Assembly: GCA_963750935.1 (NCBI GenBank)
Contig: CAVVSR010000014.1
Coordinates: 310,001 to 374,000 of the forward strand
Origin: JACCXG01 sp963750935
Lineage (GTDB): Bacteria > Acidobacteriota > Vicinamibacteria > Vicinamibacterales > 2-12-FULL-66-21
DNA length: 64,000 nt
Reading direction: 5' to 3'
The notes below the pieces were generated by a model. The model made no database searches. It had not been told where the DNA came from and was given only the letters and a program-made list of their open reading frames with translations. Position 1 is the first letter of the stretch; every line of letters starts with the position of its first letter. The translations under genes and the position numbers were made by a program. This document shows positions 34,377 to 45,200 of the stretch, in pieces.

Positions 34377-35531
34377 CTCCCCGAGGCAGAACAGCTTGCC
34401 GTCCTGCGAGCCGATGACGACCCGCCCGGACGCGAGCGCGGGCGAAGCCGACAGCGGCCCGCCGGCCTCGAACTCGAACACGCTCTTGCCGGACGCGGCA
34501 TCGAGCACGTAGAGCTTGCCGTCGTTGCCGCCGATGACGACGCGGTTGCCGGCGATGACGGGGGACGAGTCCACGCGCGCGCGCGTCGTGAAGGTCCACA
34601 CCGGCTTGCCGGTCTTGGTGTTGATGGCGTGCACCATCTTGTCGCGGCCGCCGACGATGACCCGGTCGCCGGCAATCGCGGCCGACGAGTAGAACGGGAA
34701 GTGCCGCTCGGCGTGCTTGTAGCGCCACACGATCTTCCGCGCCTTCAGATCGACCGCCAGGACCTCGTTCTCATAGGTGCCGTAGTAGGCGCGCCCGTCG
34801 ACGATCACCGGCGAGGCGCCGGTGTAGGCGCCCGACGAGATCGCGAACACTTCCTTGCCGTCGCTGATCCGGATCGCGCGGAGGATCTCGTCGCAGCCCG
34901 CGATGTAGGCGACCCCGTCCACCACGGCCGGCGTGGCGTGCACGTAGCCGTCGGTCTGCACCTTCCACAGCAGCTTGCCGTCCTTCGCGCCGAGCGCGTA
35001 GAGATGCGAGTCGTAGGATCCGATCAACACGCGATCGCCGACGACCACGGGGGACGACTTGATCTCGCCGCCGGTCTTGAACGTCCACGCCGCCTTCCCG
35101 GTCGCCGCGTCCACCGCGTGAACGATGCTGCCGAGATCGCCGAAGTAGACGAGTCCGCCGGCCACCGCCGGAGACGACTCGCCGATGCCTTCCACCGACG
35201 CCTTGTACTTCCAGCGCGGCTTGCCGTCGGCCAGGTTGACGGCGTGCAGCTCGCCGGGCTGCGCGCCGACGTAGACCACGCCGTCCGCGATGGCCGCGGA
35301 GGATTCGATCGCCTCGCCGGCCTCGTAGGTCCACAGGACCTTGAGCTTGTCGGGGATGGTCGCGGCGCTGGTGCCGATCAGGTTGGGCGAGCCGCGGAAC
35401 TGGGTCCAGCGATCCGCCGGCGCGCCCGCCGGCGCGCCTGTGGACGCCGCGGGCGGCGCCTGAACGGCCAGGCCGACGGTGAGGAATCCCGTCGCCAGCA
35501 TCGAGACCGAGAGGTGCAGAAGAGGAACCAT
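34374..35531 (-). CDS. Secreted PQQ-like beta-propeller protein (last of four in operon)
   Basis: 385 residues: signal peptide, 'DRWTQFRGSPNLIGT', then seven or eight regular blades, each with 'AV/AL-D-x-x-G-K-x-x-W' type strands ('AVNLADGKPRWKYK', 'AVDAATGKAAWTFK', 'ALGAKDGKLLWKV', 'AINTKTGKPVWTF'). It is the most regular propeller of the set. It begins four bases after the stop of the 35536 gene, so one transcript from 40574 down to 34374 is likely. No catalytic residues can be named; role as periplasmic scaffold or binding protein is inference. Confidence 0.87.
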   Translation of the reverse strand: MVPLLHLSVSMLATGFLTVGLAVQAPPAASTGAPAGAPADRWTQFRGSPNLIGTSAATIPDKLKVLWTYEAGEAIESSAAIADGVVYVGAQPGELHAVNLADGKPRWKYKASVEGIGESSPAVAGGLVYFGDLGSIVHAVDAATGKAAWTFKTGGEIKSSPVVVGDRVLIGSYDSHLYALGAKDGKLLWKVQTDGYVHATPAVVDGVAYIAGCDEILRAIRISDGKEVFAISSGAYTGASPVIVDGRAYYGTYENEVLAVDLKARKIVWRYKHAERHFPFYSSAAIAGDRVIVGGRDKMVHAINTKTGKPVWTFTTRARVDSSPVIAGNRVVIGGNDGKLYVLDAASGKSVFEFEAGGPLSASPALASGRVVIGSQDGKLFCLGE

Positions 35532-35535
35532 AGAC

Positions 35536-36876
35536 CTACCTGATGCCCACGAGCTGGGTCTGCGTCCGCAGGATCAACGTCTGGCCCGCCACCGCCGGCG
35601 TCGCCATCGTTACTTCGCCCATCCGGTTGGTGGCGAGGAGCTTGAACTCGCGACCGGCCTGGACCACGAACACGTCCCCCTCTTCGCTGGCGAGATAGAG
35701 GCGGTTGCCCGCCGCGATCGGCGAGGCGCTGAAGCCGGCGGCCTCGGGGCTGACGCGCTGCTGGTAGAGACGCTGGCCGGTCTTCGCGTCGTAGGCGCTG
35801 AGGATGCCGTTGTCGGTGCAGGCGTAGACGATGCCGTCGTGCACGAGCGGCGTGCCGGTATACGGCGATCCGCGCTCGGCCTGCCACGCGACTGCCTTGG
35901 CGCCGACGTCGCCCGATCCGCCGGGGCGGATCGCGTAGATCGGCCGGCCGCCGGGCGGGTAACCGCCGGTGACGATCACCAGGTCGCCCGCGACCACCGG
36001 CGTCGGCACTTTCACCTGCGTGTTGTTGTCGGCGAGGCGCCACAGCTCGCGGCCGGTCTTCGGATCGAAGCCGCGAATGTGTTTGCCGGCGTTGGTCACG
36101 ATCTCGACACGACCGCCCGTGCGCACGACCGTCGGCGTGGCCCACGACGGATATTCGTCGTGCGCCGCCCGCCACACTTCCTTGCCGGTCGCGAGGTCGT
36201 AGGCGGCGAGGTACGAGTCCTTGTGGCGGTCGTTCTGCACGATCACCAGGTTGTCGAGGATCACCGGCGAGCTGGCCGGACCCCACTGCAGGCCGGGATC
36301 GTCCACCAGGCCGACGTCCATGACGCCGAGATCGACGCGCCACTTCTGCTTGCCGGTCATGTCGAAGCAGAAGAGCCCTTCGCTGCCGAGCAGCGCCACG
36401 ATCGACGTGCCGTCGGTCGCCGGCGTCGCGGAGGCGTGGCTCGCCTTGACGTGGCGCTTCATGCGCGGCGGGCCCTCGTGCACGGCGCGATCCCAGAGGA
36501 CCTTGCCGCTGGCGGCATCCAGCGCGAGCAGCCGCCAGGTGTGCGGTCCCGTGTCGGTCGCCGAATCGACACCCGACTTCTGCACGTCGCCGGTGACGAC
36601 GCCAGGCTTGCCGCTGGCCGCCACGGCCGTCGTGACGTAGATGCGGTCGCCCCAGACGATCGGGCTCGAGTGGGCGAGGCCGGCGATCGGCGTCTTCCAG
36701 GCCACGTTCTTCGACGACTGGAGATCCCAGGAGATCGGCAGCGCGGCGGCCGTCACCCCGGTCGCATTGGCGCCGCGGAACGCGGGCCAGTTGGTGCTTT
36801 GCGCGACCGCGTTCGACAGCGGCGCCGCGATCGCGAGACCCGAGGCGATCAGGATGACCGAGGCCGGCCGTCGCAT
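35536..36876 (-). CDS. Secreted PQQ-like beta-propeller protein (third in operon)
   Basis: 446 residues: signal peptide (about 1-25), 'TNWPAFRGANATGV', then blades marked 'ALDAASGKVLWDR', 'AYDLATGKEVWR', 'GFDPKTGRELWR' and 'AYDAKTGQRLYQQ'. Its ATG shares one base with the upstream stop (TAATG at 36874-36878). The central segment 'HEGPPRMKRHVKASHAS' is shared in spirit with 40839-42150 ('YEGPVHDSRHRRSSFAG'), a histidine/basic loop not seen in the others, perhaps a ligand site. Periplasmic. Confidence 0.87.
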   Translation of the reverse strand: MRRPASVILIASGLAIAAPLSNAVAQSTNWPAFRGANATGVTAAALPISWDLQSSKNVAWKTPIAGLAHSSPIVWGDRIYVTTAVAASGKPGVVTGDVQKSGVDSATDTGPHTWRLLALDAASGKVLWDRAVHEGPPRMKRHVKASHASATPATDGTSIVALLGSEGLFCFDMTGKQKWRVDLGVMDVGLVDDPGLQWGPASSPVILDNLVIVQNDRHKDSYLAAYDLATGKEVWRAAHDEYPSWATPTVVRTGGRVEIVTNAGKHIRGFDPKTGRELWRLADNNTQVKVPTPVVAGDLVIVTGGYPPGGRPIYAIRPGGSGDVGAKAVAWQAERGSPYTGTPLVHDGIVYACTDNGILSAYDAKTGQRLYQQRVSPEAAGFSASPIAAGNRLYLASEEGDVFVVQAGREFKLLATNRMGEVTMATPAVAGQTLILRTQTQLVGIR

Positions 36877-38320
36877 TACTTGGCCTGGGCGATCGAGAAC
36901 AGCTGGTTGCGGTTGACCAGGAACACCGCGCCGTTGGCCGGGACCGCGGTCGAATACACGGAGCTGCCCATGTTGTTCTCGGCGATCAGCTTCATCGCCT
37001 TGTCGGCGGCCAGGACCGCGACGTCGCCGTCTTCGTCGCCGAGGTAGACCTTGCCGTCGATGATCATCGGCGAGCCCCAGATCGCCGCGAACATGTCGTG
37101 CTTCCAGTAGGCCTTGCCGGTCTTGATGTCCACGGCGTGCAGGAAGCCGCTGAAGTCCGAGTAGAACAGGATGCCGTTGTAGATCGCGCCGGTCGAGATC
37201 GATCGGCGGATGTCGCCGTAGTGCCAGAGCTGGCCGGTCTTCGTGATGTCGCCGCGCTTGGTGGCGTCGATCGCGTAGAGGTGGCCGACGCCCTCGCCGT
37301 GCTCCGGGTCCTGCCCGTTGGCGATGTAGACGACGTTCTCGTAGATGACCGGCGTGCTGATCACTTCGTTGCGGGTCTTCGGCCAGACCGAGTCCTTGGG
37401 GTTGAGGTCGAACTCCCACAGCGCCTTGTTCTGGCCATCCTTGTGGGCCTTCGCGTCGTAGCCGCGCACCCAGCCGTCGCCCTGGCCGATCACCACCTGC
37501 ACGACACCGCCGATGCTTCCGACCGCCGGGGACGACCACTGGCCGTGCAGCACCTTCTCGCCGACCGGGTTGTCTTCCCACACCAGCTTGCCGGTGGTCT
37601 TGTCCACCGCGATGATCGACGGCGCCTTCGGCGACGGCACGTTGACGTGGCTCTCGTCCTGGCCGTTCGAGGTGCTGACGTAGACCAGGTTCTCGAACAC
37701 GACCGGCGACGAGTTGGCCATGTTGTGCTGCTGGACGCCGAGCTCTTCCATCATGTCGAAGCGCCAGATCACGTCGGCGTCGACTTCGCGATTCAGCTTC
37801 TCGTCCTTGACCAGGCCGTCGTTGGTCTTGTCGCGGAAGCCGTCGGCGTCGACCGCCATCAGCTCGCCGCGGTTCGAGACGTAGTAGACGACCCGTTGTC
37901 GACCAGCGGCGACGAGCAGATGCCCTGGAACGGCCAGTCGTTGGCGCGCCCGGCCGCGAGCTTGTCGTGCACCGCCTGCCACAGGAACTCGCCGTCCGAC
38001 TCGCGGAACGCCATCAGGATGCCCTTGTCACCCTTGATGTTCGGATCGCGCGGCGATTCGTTGTTGGTGCCGACGTAGACGACGCCGTTGGCGACGACCG
38101 GGTTGCCGTAGGTCTGCGAGCCGAGCTCGGTGACCCACTTCACGTTCTTCTTCGCCTTCACGTCCCAGGCGGTCGGGATCCCCTTCATGCTCGACAGCAT
38201 GTTGCGATCGGGTGTCCCGCCCCACATCGGCCAGTCGCCCTTGGGGTTATCGCCCGCGATCAGTGCCAGCGAGCTGGCGCCGAGGACGACGGCAGTCAGT
38301 GCACACGTCAGTTTTTTCAT
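36876..38320 (-). CDS. Secreted PQQ-like beta-propeller protein (second in operon), one frameshift
   Basis: About 481 residues after repair: signal peptide, 'GDWPMWGGTPDRNM' (Gly replaces the usual Arg of W-R-G), then blades such as 'AFRESDGEFLWQ', 'AVDKTTGKLVWED' and 'AVDIKTGKAYWKH'. The frame breaks near 37898, where a G-run seems one base short (GGG for GGGG): 'SSPLVDNG' then 'VVYYVSNRGELMAVD'. The start lies one base after the upstream stop. The insert 'NDGLVKDEKLNREVDADVIW' is specific to this copy. Periplasmic; function unknown. Confidence 0.85.
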
Positions 38321-38321
38321 G

Positions 38322-40574
38322 TTATTTGCCGGAATTTCGATAGACCTTGATGTTGTCGTAGAAGATCTCGGAGCCGCCCTGCGGCGCCGAGTTCAGGGCG
38401 TCGGCATAGATGCCCGGGCTGCCCTTGTGGCTGCCGATCGGGTCGATGCGCTCGATCAGCCACTTCGCGGGCTCCTGCTCGCCCTTCGGCCAGACCTTGC
38501 CGCGCGCGCGGACCTTGGTGCCGTCGAGCGACTGCACTTCCAGCTTCATCACGTACCACGTGTCGGGCTTCCACTTGTATTCGACGCGCTGGGTGCGCTG
38601 CGTCTCCGGCTGCCACGGCTGCAGCTCGAGCCGCTGGTGATTGCCGAACAGCACCAGCTCGTACCGCTGCGCCACGATCCCGACGTCCGACATCTGCCGG
38701 CGGCGCTCCATCGAGCGCACGTCGGCTTCGATGGTGTAGTTGCTGACGTCGGGCGGCCCGAAGAACGGCCGGGTCCGCTTGGCGAACGCGAACGGGTTCT
38801 CGGCCAGCTTCACCAGCACCTTGTTGCCGTCGACGGCGCGGACGGCGTACTTGCCCGTGGCGTTGATCCAGTGCGCGGGCGGCGTCTCGCCGCTCGACTC
38901 GAAGTCGAAGGTCCACGGCAGGTCGGGGATGACGCGCAGCCGCGCCGCGCCGGTGAGGCTCCCGGCCGTGGCCTTGACGAGGCCGGCCTGCGCGGCGGCG
39001 GCCTTGTCGGCGGTGAACTGTCCCTTCTCGATCGTGCCCTTCAGGCCCTCGAGCTCCCACTTCACGTCCGCGGGGGCCGCCGCTTCGCGTCCCTGCGCGT
39101 CGAACGCCTTCACGGTGAGGGCGATGTTCTGTCCCGGCTTGATCGTCAGCTCGGTCGGCGTCACGAGGATCGTCGCCGCGGCGCCCGCGGCGGCGGCGGG
39201 TCCGGCGGGCTTGGCCGCGGCCGGCGGCGCCGGCTTGCCGGCTGGCGCCGCGCCCTTGCCGCCAATCGCATAAATCGAATCCATCGACGTCACGTAGACG
39301 CGGCCGCGGGCCGCGATCGGCGACGCGACGATCAGCTCCGACTTCTGCGGCGTGCCGAGCCAGTCCTGATCGAGGATCTCCGCCTTGTCGGCGTGCGGCC
39401 GGACGATGAAGAACTTGCCGCCCGCGTCTCCCGTGTTCTCGGTGCCGATGTACAGCTTGCCGTCGGCCAGGATCGGCGAGGCCTTCGCGATCGTGCCCAG
39501 CGTCTGGTGCCAGAGCTGCTTGCCGTCCTTGACGCTGAACGCGAACAGCACGCCGCCGTTGTCGAGCACGTAGATGCGCTCGCCGTCGGACACCGGCGAG
39601 GCATAGCCCGCCTGCACGCCGCGGACGATCCAGCGCGCGTCCTTGTCGGTGAGCGCGCCCTTCGACGTCGCCGGAACCGCGGCGAGCATGCCCATCTCGC
39701 TCGTGCCGAGGTTCTCCTCGCTGTGCGAGACGATGATGTCGGGGCCGAGCATGAGCGCGGCGGTGTTGAGTCCGCGCTGGCTGACGCGCCAGTTCCACAG
39801 CGCCTCGCCGGTGGCCGCCTTGATCGCGTGCATCGCGCCGTCGCTGCCGCCCGAGAAGAACATCCGCGTGCCGCCGACCTCGGCGATGTAGGGGTTCGCG
39901 TAGATGGTGTCGGTGGGACGTCCTTCCGGCGCGCTCATCCAGATCACCTGGCCGGTCGCCTTGTCGAACGCGATGAACCGGTGCGCGCCGCCGGCGTGCT
40001 GCCCCCACAGGAACGTCAGGCCGCTGACGATCACCTGATTGCCGTCGATCACCGGCGAGGACACGCGGCCGCCGTGCGTCGTCCACATGCCGAACTCCTC
40101 GGCGAGCGACCGTTCCCAGAGCAGCTTGCCTTGCGGCGACAGCGTCATCAGGAGGCCGTTGCCGCTGAAGGCGACGACGTTGCCGGTGGCGGGATCGACG
40201 GCGGGCGAGGCCCAGGCGATGCGGTGCGGCGGCACGTCGCTGGTGAAGAGGTTGTACTTGTGCTCCCAGAGCAGCTTGCCGGTGTCGGCGTTGAACGCCA
40301 TCAGCCGCTCCTGCATCGTCGCGCCCGAGCCGGACGTGTTCTGCAGGTAGAGGCGATCGCCGAACACGACTGGCGAAGATCGACCGCCGTAGGGCGCCTT
40401 CCAGGCGAGGTTCTCGCCGGCCGGTGACCAGGCCGACGGCAGGCCGGTCTCGGTCGAGACGCCGGTCCGGGCCGGGCCGCGCCACTCGGGCCAGTCCGCG
40501 GCGCTCAGGAGAGCGGCGGCCGGCACCAGCGCGGCGATTGACAGCAGCAAGGACGAGCGGAAGTGTCGTGTCAT
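38322..40574 (-). CDS. PQQ-like propeller fused to Ig-like and lectin-like domains (first in operon)
   Basis: 750 residues. Signal peptide, 'DWPEWRGPARTGV', and a propeller to about residue 430. An Ala/Pro/Gly-rich linker ('GKPAPPAAAKPAGPAAA') leads to an Ig-like/BIG strand set ('ILVTPTELTIKPGQNIAL') and a C-terminal jelly-roll ('WTFDFESSGETPPAHW' to the end) resembling LamG or 3-keto-disaccharide-hydrolase (DUF1080) folds. An AAAGGA ribosome-binding site precedes ATG 40574. The lectin-like end suggests binding of a carbohydrate or the cell wall. It heads the four-gene propeller operon; its stop is one base from the next ATG. Confidence 0.85.
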   Translation of the reverse strand: MTRHFRSSLLLSIAALVPAAALLSAADWPEWRGPARTGVSTETGLPSAWSPAGENLAWKAPYGGRSSPVVFGDRLYLQNTSGSGATMQERLMAFNADTGKLLWEHKYNLFTSDVPPHRIAWASPAVDPATGNVVAFSGNGLLMTLSPQGKLLWERSLAEEFGMWTTHGGRVSSPVIDGNQVIVSGLTFLWGQHAGGAHRFIAFDKATGQVIWMSAPEGRPTDTIYANPYIAEVGGTRMFFSGGSDGAMHAIKAATGEALWNWRVSQRGLNTAALMLGPDIIVSHSEENLGTSEMGMLAAVPATSKGALTDKDARWIVRGVQAGYASPVSDGERIYVLDNGGVLFAFSVKDGKQLWHQTLGTIAKASPILADGKLYIGTENTGDAGGKFFIVRPHADKAEILDQDWLGTPQKSELIVASPIAARGRVYVTSMDSIYAIGGKGAAPAGKPAPPAAAKPAGPAAAAGAAATILVTPTELTIKPGQNIALTVKAFDAQGREAAAPADVKWELEGLKGTIEKGQFTADKAAAAQAGLVKATAGSLTGAARLRVIPDLPWTFDFESSGETPPAHWINATGKYAVRAVDGNKVLVKLAENPFAFAKRTRPFFGPPDVSNYTIEADVRSMERRRQMSDVGIVAQRYELVLFGNHQRLELQPWQPETQRTQRVEYKWKPDTWYVMKLEVQSLDGTKVRARGKVWPKGEQEPAKWLIERIDPIGSHKGSPGIYADALNSAPQGGSEIFYDNIKVYRNSGK

Positions 40575-40605
40575 AGATCCTTTAAGGATAGGTCGGGATC
40601 CGTCC

Positions 40606-40626
40606 AACTCCCAACCCCCAAACCCT
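40606..40626. repeat. Short AACTCCC heptamer run (single arm)
   Basis: Three units aactccc, aaccccc, aaaccct lie upstream of the divergent propeller genes. No inverted arm is found nearby. It may be a decayed copy of the elements at 22357 and 31091. The rest of 40575-40838 shows only the promoter below. Confidence 0.55.
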
Positions 40627-40808
40627 CGCGTCGACGGGCTTGCGGTGGCCCGGCTGATGCGCCGGGGAGCATGGATCCCGCTCAACGGGTAAGGACGTCG
40701 AGCACCCTCATACCGTTTCGGGCCGCATCTCGTCACCGCTGAACGACATCCGGTGACTCGACCGGTGCCGCTGAGCCCTGACCGGGCCGTCCGTCCGGAG
40801 GCGGCGCC

Positions 40809-40814
40809 TATAAT
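40809..40814 (+). promoter_or_regulatory. TATAAT -10 box
   Basis: A perfect TATAAT lies 24 bases before ATG 40839, with GAGGAG (40827-40833 region) between. A -35 is not evident. It would drive the single propeller gene away from the four-gene operon. Confidence 0.45.
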
Positions 40815-40838
40815 CGGGCTTCACCCAGAGGAGCGTTC

Positions 40839-42150
40839 ATGTTTCGTCGTGGTCTGATGCTGTTCGTCGTGGGTCTCGCGTGCGTGGGCGCCGCGGCCGA
40901 GTTGGGCGCGGAGAACTGGCCGCAGTGGCGCGGACCGGGCGGACAGGGGGTCTCGACCGAACCGGCGCTGCCGACCGAATGGCAGCCGGACCGCCACATC
41001 GCGTGGAAGGTCGCGCTCCCGCCGGGCCACTCGTCGCCGATCGTGTGGGGCGATCGCCTGTTCCTGACCTCGGTCATCGAAGGCGAGGTCATCCCGGGCG
41101 CGAAGTCCGTCGACCACATCCTCGAGGGCAAGCCTTTCGTCCATCCCGATGCCGTCGCCGGCGATCGCAAGCACACGTTCAAGGTTCTGTCGCTCGACAC
41201 CAGGTCCGGCAAGACGTTGTGGGAGCACGTCGCCTACGAAGGCCCCGTCCACGACTCACGCCATCGCCGCAGCTCTTTTGCCGGCCCGACCGCGGCGACC
41301 GACGGCCAGCGGGTCTACGCCTACTTCGGTCCCGAGGGTCTGTATGCGTACGACATGAACGGCAAGCCACTCTGGAAGGCGGTCGAGCAGTTCGCGACGC
41401 TCGGGCTCGGCACCGGCACATCGCCGGTCCTGCACCAGAACCTGGTCATCATCCAGCGCGACGAGGACAACGGCGAGCGATCGTCACTGGTCGCCTACGA
41501 CACGAAGACCGGGAAGGAAGCCTGGCGGGTCAAGCGCACCGTGCAAATCAGCTGGGCCACGCCAGTGCTGGTCGAGGTCGAAGGACGCACCCAGCTCGTC
41601 ACCAACGCCAACGAGTTCATCATTGCCTACGATCCGGCGACCGGGAAGGAGCTGTGGCGGACCACCGGCGTCGAGAGCAATGCCATCCACACTCCGCTCG
41701 TCGGCCATGGCCTCGTCATCGTGACCGCCGGGTATCCGGCGAAGAAGGTGATTGCGGTGCGGCCTGGCGAAGTGGCGCCCGAGAAGCGCGTGGCGTGGGA
41801 GTACGCGAAGGGCACCGGCTACGTGCTCTCCAACATCCTCTACGGCGATTATCTCTACCTCCTCACCGACAACGGCATCGTCACCTGCCTGGATCCGAAG
41901 ACGGGAGAGGTGAAGTACCGAGGGAGGGCGCGTGCCGACGCCGTCGCGGTTCATGGGATCGCCGGTCGCGTTCGGCGGCTTCATCGCGATGACCAGCGAG
42001 GACGGCGACACGTTCATGCTGAAGGCGGGCCCGAAGCACGAGATCGTCCGCACCAACTCCGTGGACGAGCCCGTGTATTCATCGCCGGCGATCGCCAACG
42101 GCCGCATCTATATCCGCGGCGAGCAGCATCTGTTCGCGATCGGCGGTTAA
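40839..42150 (+). CDS. Secreted PQQ-like beta-propeller protein, one frameshift
   Basis: About 436 residues after repair: signal peptide (about 1-20), 'NWPQWRGPGGQGV', then blades 'SLDTRSGKTLWEH', 'AYDTKTGKEAWRV', 'AYDPATGKELWRT' and 'CLDPKTGEVKY'. One extra C near 41918 breaks the frame; the end 'VPTPSRFMGSPVAFGGF' to 'EQHLFAIGG' continues in the next frame. The TATAAT box and GAGGAG support the start. Transcribed away from the four-gene operon and convergent with a TonB receptor gene. The close family similarity to 14082-15353 suggests recent duplication. Confidence 0.86.
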
Positions 42151-42224
42151 CTTCCAACTCCTAACGCCCAAAGGAGTCCCTCGACCAGGTTCCCTTGGGA
42201 GTTGGGAGTTGGGAGTTGGGACTT
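42149..42224. repeat. AACTCCC heptamer hairpin between convergent genes
   Basis: Left arm aacttcc, aactcct, aacgccc (42149-42169); right arm gggagtt three times then gggactt (42197-42224). The loop is about 25 bases. It sits between the propeller stop (which it touches) and the TonB receptor stop at 42234. Same unit as at 22357 and 31091 but without their central core. Confidence 0.83.
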
Positions 42225-42233
42225 GTCGCGATC

Positions 42234-45200
42234 TCAGAAGATCGCCCTCACCCCAAACTGAATCCGGCGCGGCGAGCCTGCCGACAGCACCTGGCCGAAT
42301 GTCGGCGAGCCGAGGAACGCGTCGGGCAGGTCGAGGTTGGTGCTGTTGAACAGGTTGAAGGTCTCGAACCGCAGCTGGAGGCGGGCGTCGTCGCCGAGCG
42401 GCAGCAGCTTGACGACGGCGAGGTTGAGATTGCGATAGCCGGGTCCTTCGAGGCTGTTGCGGCCGGTGTTGCCGAAGGTCCCGAACGCCGGCATCGTGAA
42501 CGCGGCGGTGTCGAACCAGCGCTCTTCGGTCCGGTCATCCAGGCTGCCGTCGCCGGTGACGTTCGGCCGATCGTTGTAGCCGAAGCCGAGGTTGGCACGG
42601 CCGGTGTTGCTGGCGTCGATGTCGGGGTGCACGGCCACGGTGAACGGACGGCCGCTCTGGTAGGTGGCGATGGCCTGCAGGCTCCAGTCGTCCAGCCAGG
42701 CGTTGCCGGACAGGGGCAGCTCGTAGGTCACCCCGGCCGAGAACCGATGCCGCACGTCGAAGCTGGATCGGCTGCGCTCGGCGCCGGGGTCCAGGCTGTT
42801 CTGCGGAAAGTTCGGGTCTCCCGCGCTCGTGAAGAATCCTGACGCATCGTCTGTCGACTTGCCGTAGGTGTAGCTCGCGATGTACGAGAGCCCGTGCTCG
42901 ACGCGCTGCACGTACTTGATCTGCATCGCGTTGTAGCGCGAGGACGCGCGCGACTCGATCAGGGTGATGTCGGCGTACAGCGGATTCGGCCGGAGGTTGA
43001 AGGGATTGGGACTGGCCGCCGGCTGGTTGCCGTCGCGCGCGGAGATCAGATCGTGCCCGCGCGACCCGACGTAGGCGACCTCGATGGCGCGCCCGACGCC
43101 AATCTGCCGCTGCACGTTGACGTTCCAGTGCTCCATCCACGGCGTCTGCAGGTCGCGCTGATAGGCGGTCGCCGACTGCGGGATGTAGACGGGGAAGTCC
43201 GCCGGGAACGGATTGTTCACCGTCAACGGCGGCAGGCCCTGGGCAGGGAAGTAGACCCCGAGGTTGAAGTACGGCGGGTTGAAGAACAGCCCTTCCGACG
43301 TCGCCAGCGCGCCCTGGTTGTAATAGGTGCCGTAGCCGCCGCGGACGACCCACTGCGAGAGATCGTCGAGGGTCCAGGCGAAGCCGACCCGCGGCGAGAT
43401 GTTGTTGCGATCGGGCTCGAAGCCGCCGCGCGGCATGCCGTTGGTGCCGACCGCGACCACCGATCCCGTCGTGAAGTCGTAGAGGTTGGCGCGATCGTCC
43501 TTGTCCACCGGCGGGCTCGCATAGTCGTAGCGCACGCCGGCCGAGATCGTCAGCGTGCGGGTGGCGCGCCAGTCGTCGTGCGCGAACAGGCTCCAGTTCT
43601 GCGCCCGCAGGTTCTGCGGGTTGTCGAGCTGCGCGCCGCCGGTCAGCACCGGCAGCCCGAGCAGCAGATCCGCGAGCGCGTTGCCGGTGTACCCCTGCGC
43701 CACGAAGGTGAGGAACCCGCGCGCCTGGACGTCGCGATACGCCGACTGCCGCACCCCGTACCATTCCCCGCCCAGCTTGAACAGGTGCCCGCCCCGGACC
43801 ACCGTGGCGGTGTCGCTGATCTGGAAGGTGTCCGACGTGCTCTCCTGCGGGTTGTTGTATTCGTGGCCGATCGGCGAATAGCCGCTGACCGAGATGAAGC
43901 TGAGGCCGAGATCGCGCGGATTCGTGGTCAGCGAGGGCAGACCCACCGAGGCGTTGCTGGTACCGGGATTATCCGGAAACACACCGATCCCCACGCGATT
44001 GAAGCCGAATCGCAGATCGTTCACGTAGCCCGGCGTCGCGCTGGTGAACGTCACGCCGAGGTTGTGGGCGCGCCTGTCGACGTCGTTGCCGAAGCCGGGC
44101 ACGGCCGAGAACGTCGTGCCGGCGAACGGCTCGAGCAGGCCGCGGTCGGAGAAGCTGTAGCGCGCCGCGATCCGCGCCGAGGCGCCGACATTGTGCTCGA
44201 CCTTGCCGTCGAACTGATGCACGTCGTCGCTCAGCGTCGGCGACGACACGAAGTTGGCGAACGGCGCGTTCCGGTTCGGCACGGGGTAGAGCGCGGCGAT
44301 GGCGCTGCCGATCGGGTTCTGGAAGAACGAGGGGAGGATGCCTCCCGGCAGCGGCTGCCCCGACCCCGGGTCGATGGGACGCGCGAACAGGCTCTGCGAG
44401 AAGTCGCCGGTCCGCTCCGCGGCGGTGGGCACGTTGGTGACGCGCGTGATGCCCTCACGCAGCCGCGTATGCTCGTAATCGGCGAAGAAGAAGGTCCGGT
44501 TGCGCGCGATCGGACCGCCAATCGAGCCGCCGAACTGATGCCGGCTGTACTCCGGATCCTCGACGTCGTCCGGCGCGAAGTGATTGCGCGAGTCGAGCGC
44601 CCCGTTGCGCAGGAACTCGTAGGCGGTTCCCGAGAACGTGTTCGAGCCCGAGCGGCTGACGACGTTGACCTGCCCGGCCGCGTTGCGGCCGAACGAGGCG
44701 TCGTACGTCGAGGTCGCGACCTCGAACTCCTGGATGCCGTCAACCGGCGGCCGCACCGCCGGGGTATTCAGCTTCGGGTCGACGTTGTAGACGCCGTCGA
44801 GCAGGTAGTTGTTGAAGTCCTCGCGGGCGCCGTTGGTGACGAAGGCGAAGTCCCCGCGCACCGAGCTCGCAGACCCCTGCGGCGCCGGCACGGTGCCCGG
44901 CGACAACAGCGCCAGCTCGAGGAAGTTGCGGCCGTCGAGCGGCAGGTTCGCGATCTGGTCCTGGAGGATGACGGTGCTCAGCGCCGGCGAATTCTGTTCG
45001 AGCAGCGGCGGCCGCGCTTCGCCGGCGGCCGTGACCGTGGCGGTAGCCGTCACCGCGAGCTGGGCCTCGATCCACAGCTCCTGACCGACCGCGAGCTGCG
45101 CCCGGTTGCGATAGGTGCTGAAGCCGGCCAGCTTCGCCTCAATCGAGTACCGACCTGCCGGCAGCTCGGCGAACGTGAACCGGCCCTGGCTGTCGCTGGT

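Noticed and set aside
34629..37047. Long plus-strand frames opposite the propeller operon
   Set aside because: Compositional shadows (Arg/Val/Asp-rich) of four recognisable propeller genes.
9256..42150. Calling the seven propellers quinoprotein alcohol dehydrogenases
   Set aside because: They have the PQQ-like blade repeat but no vicinal-Cys or Trp-docking signature and no cytochrome domain that would support PQQ-dependent dehydrogenase activity.
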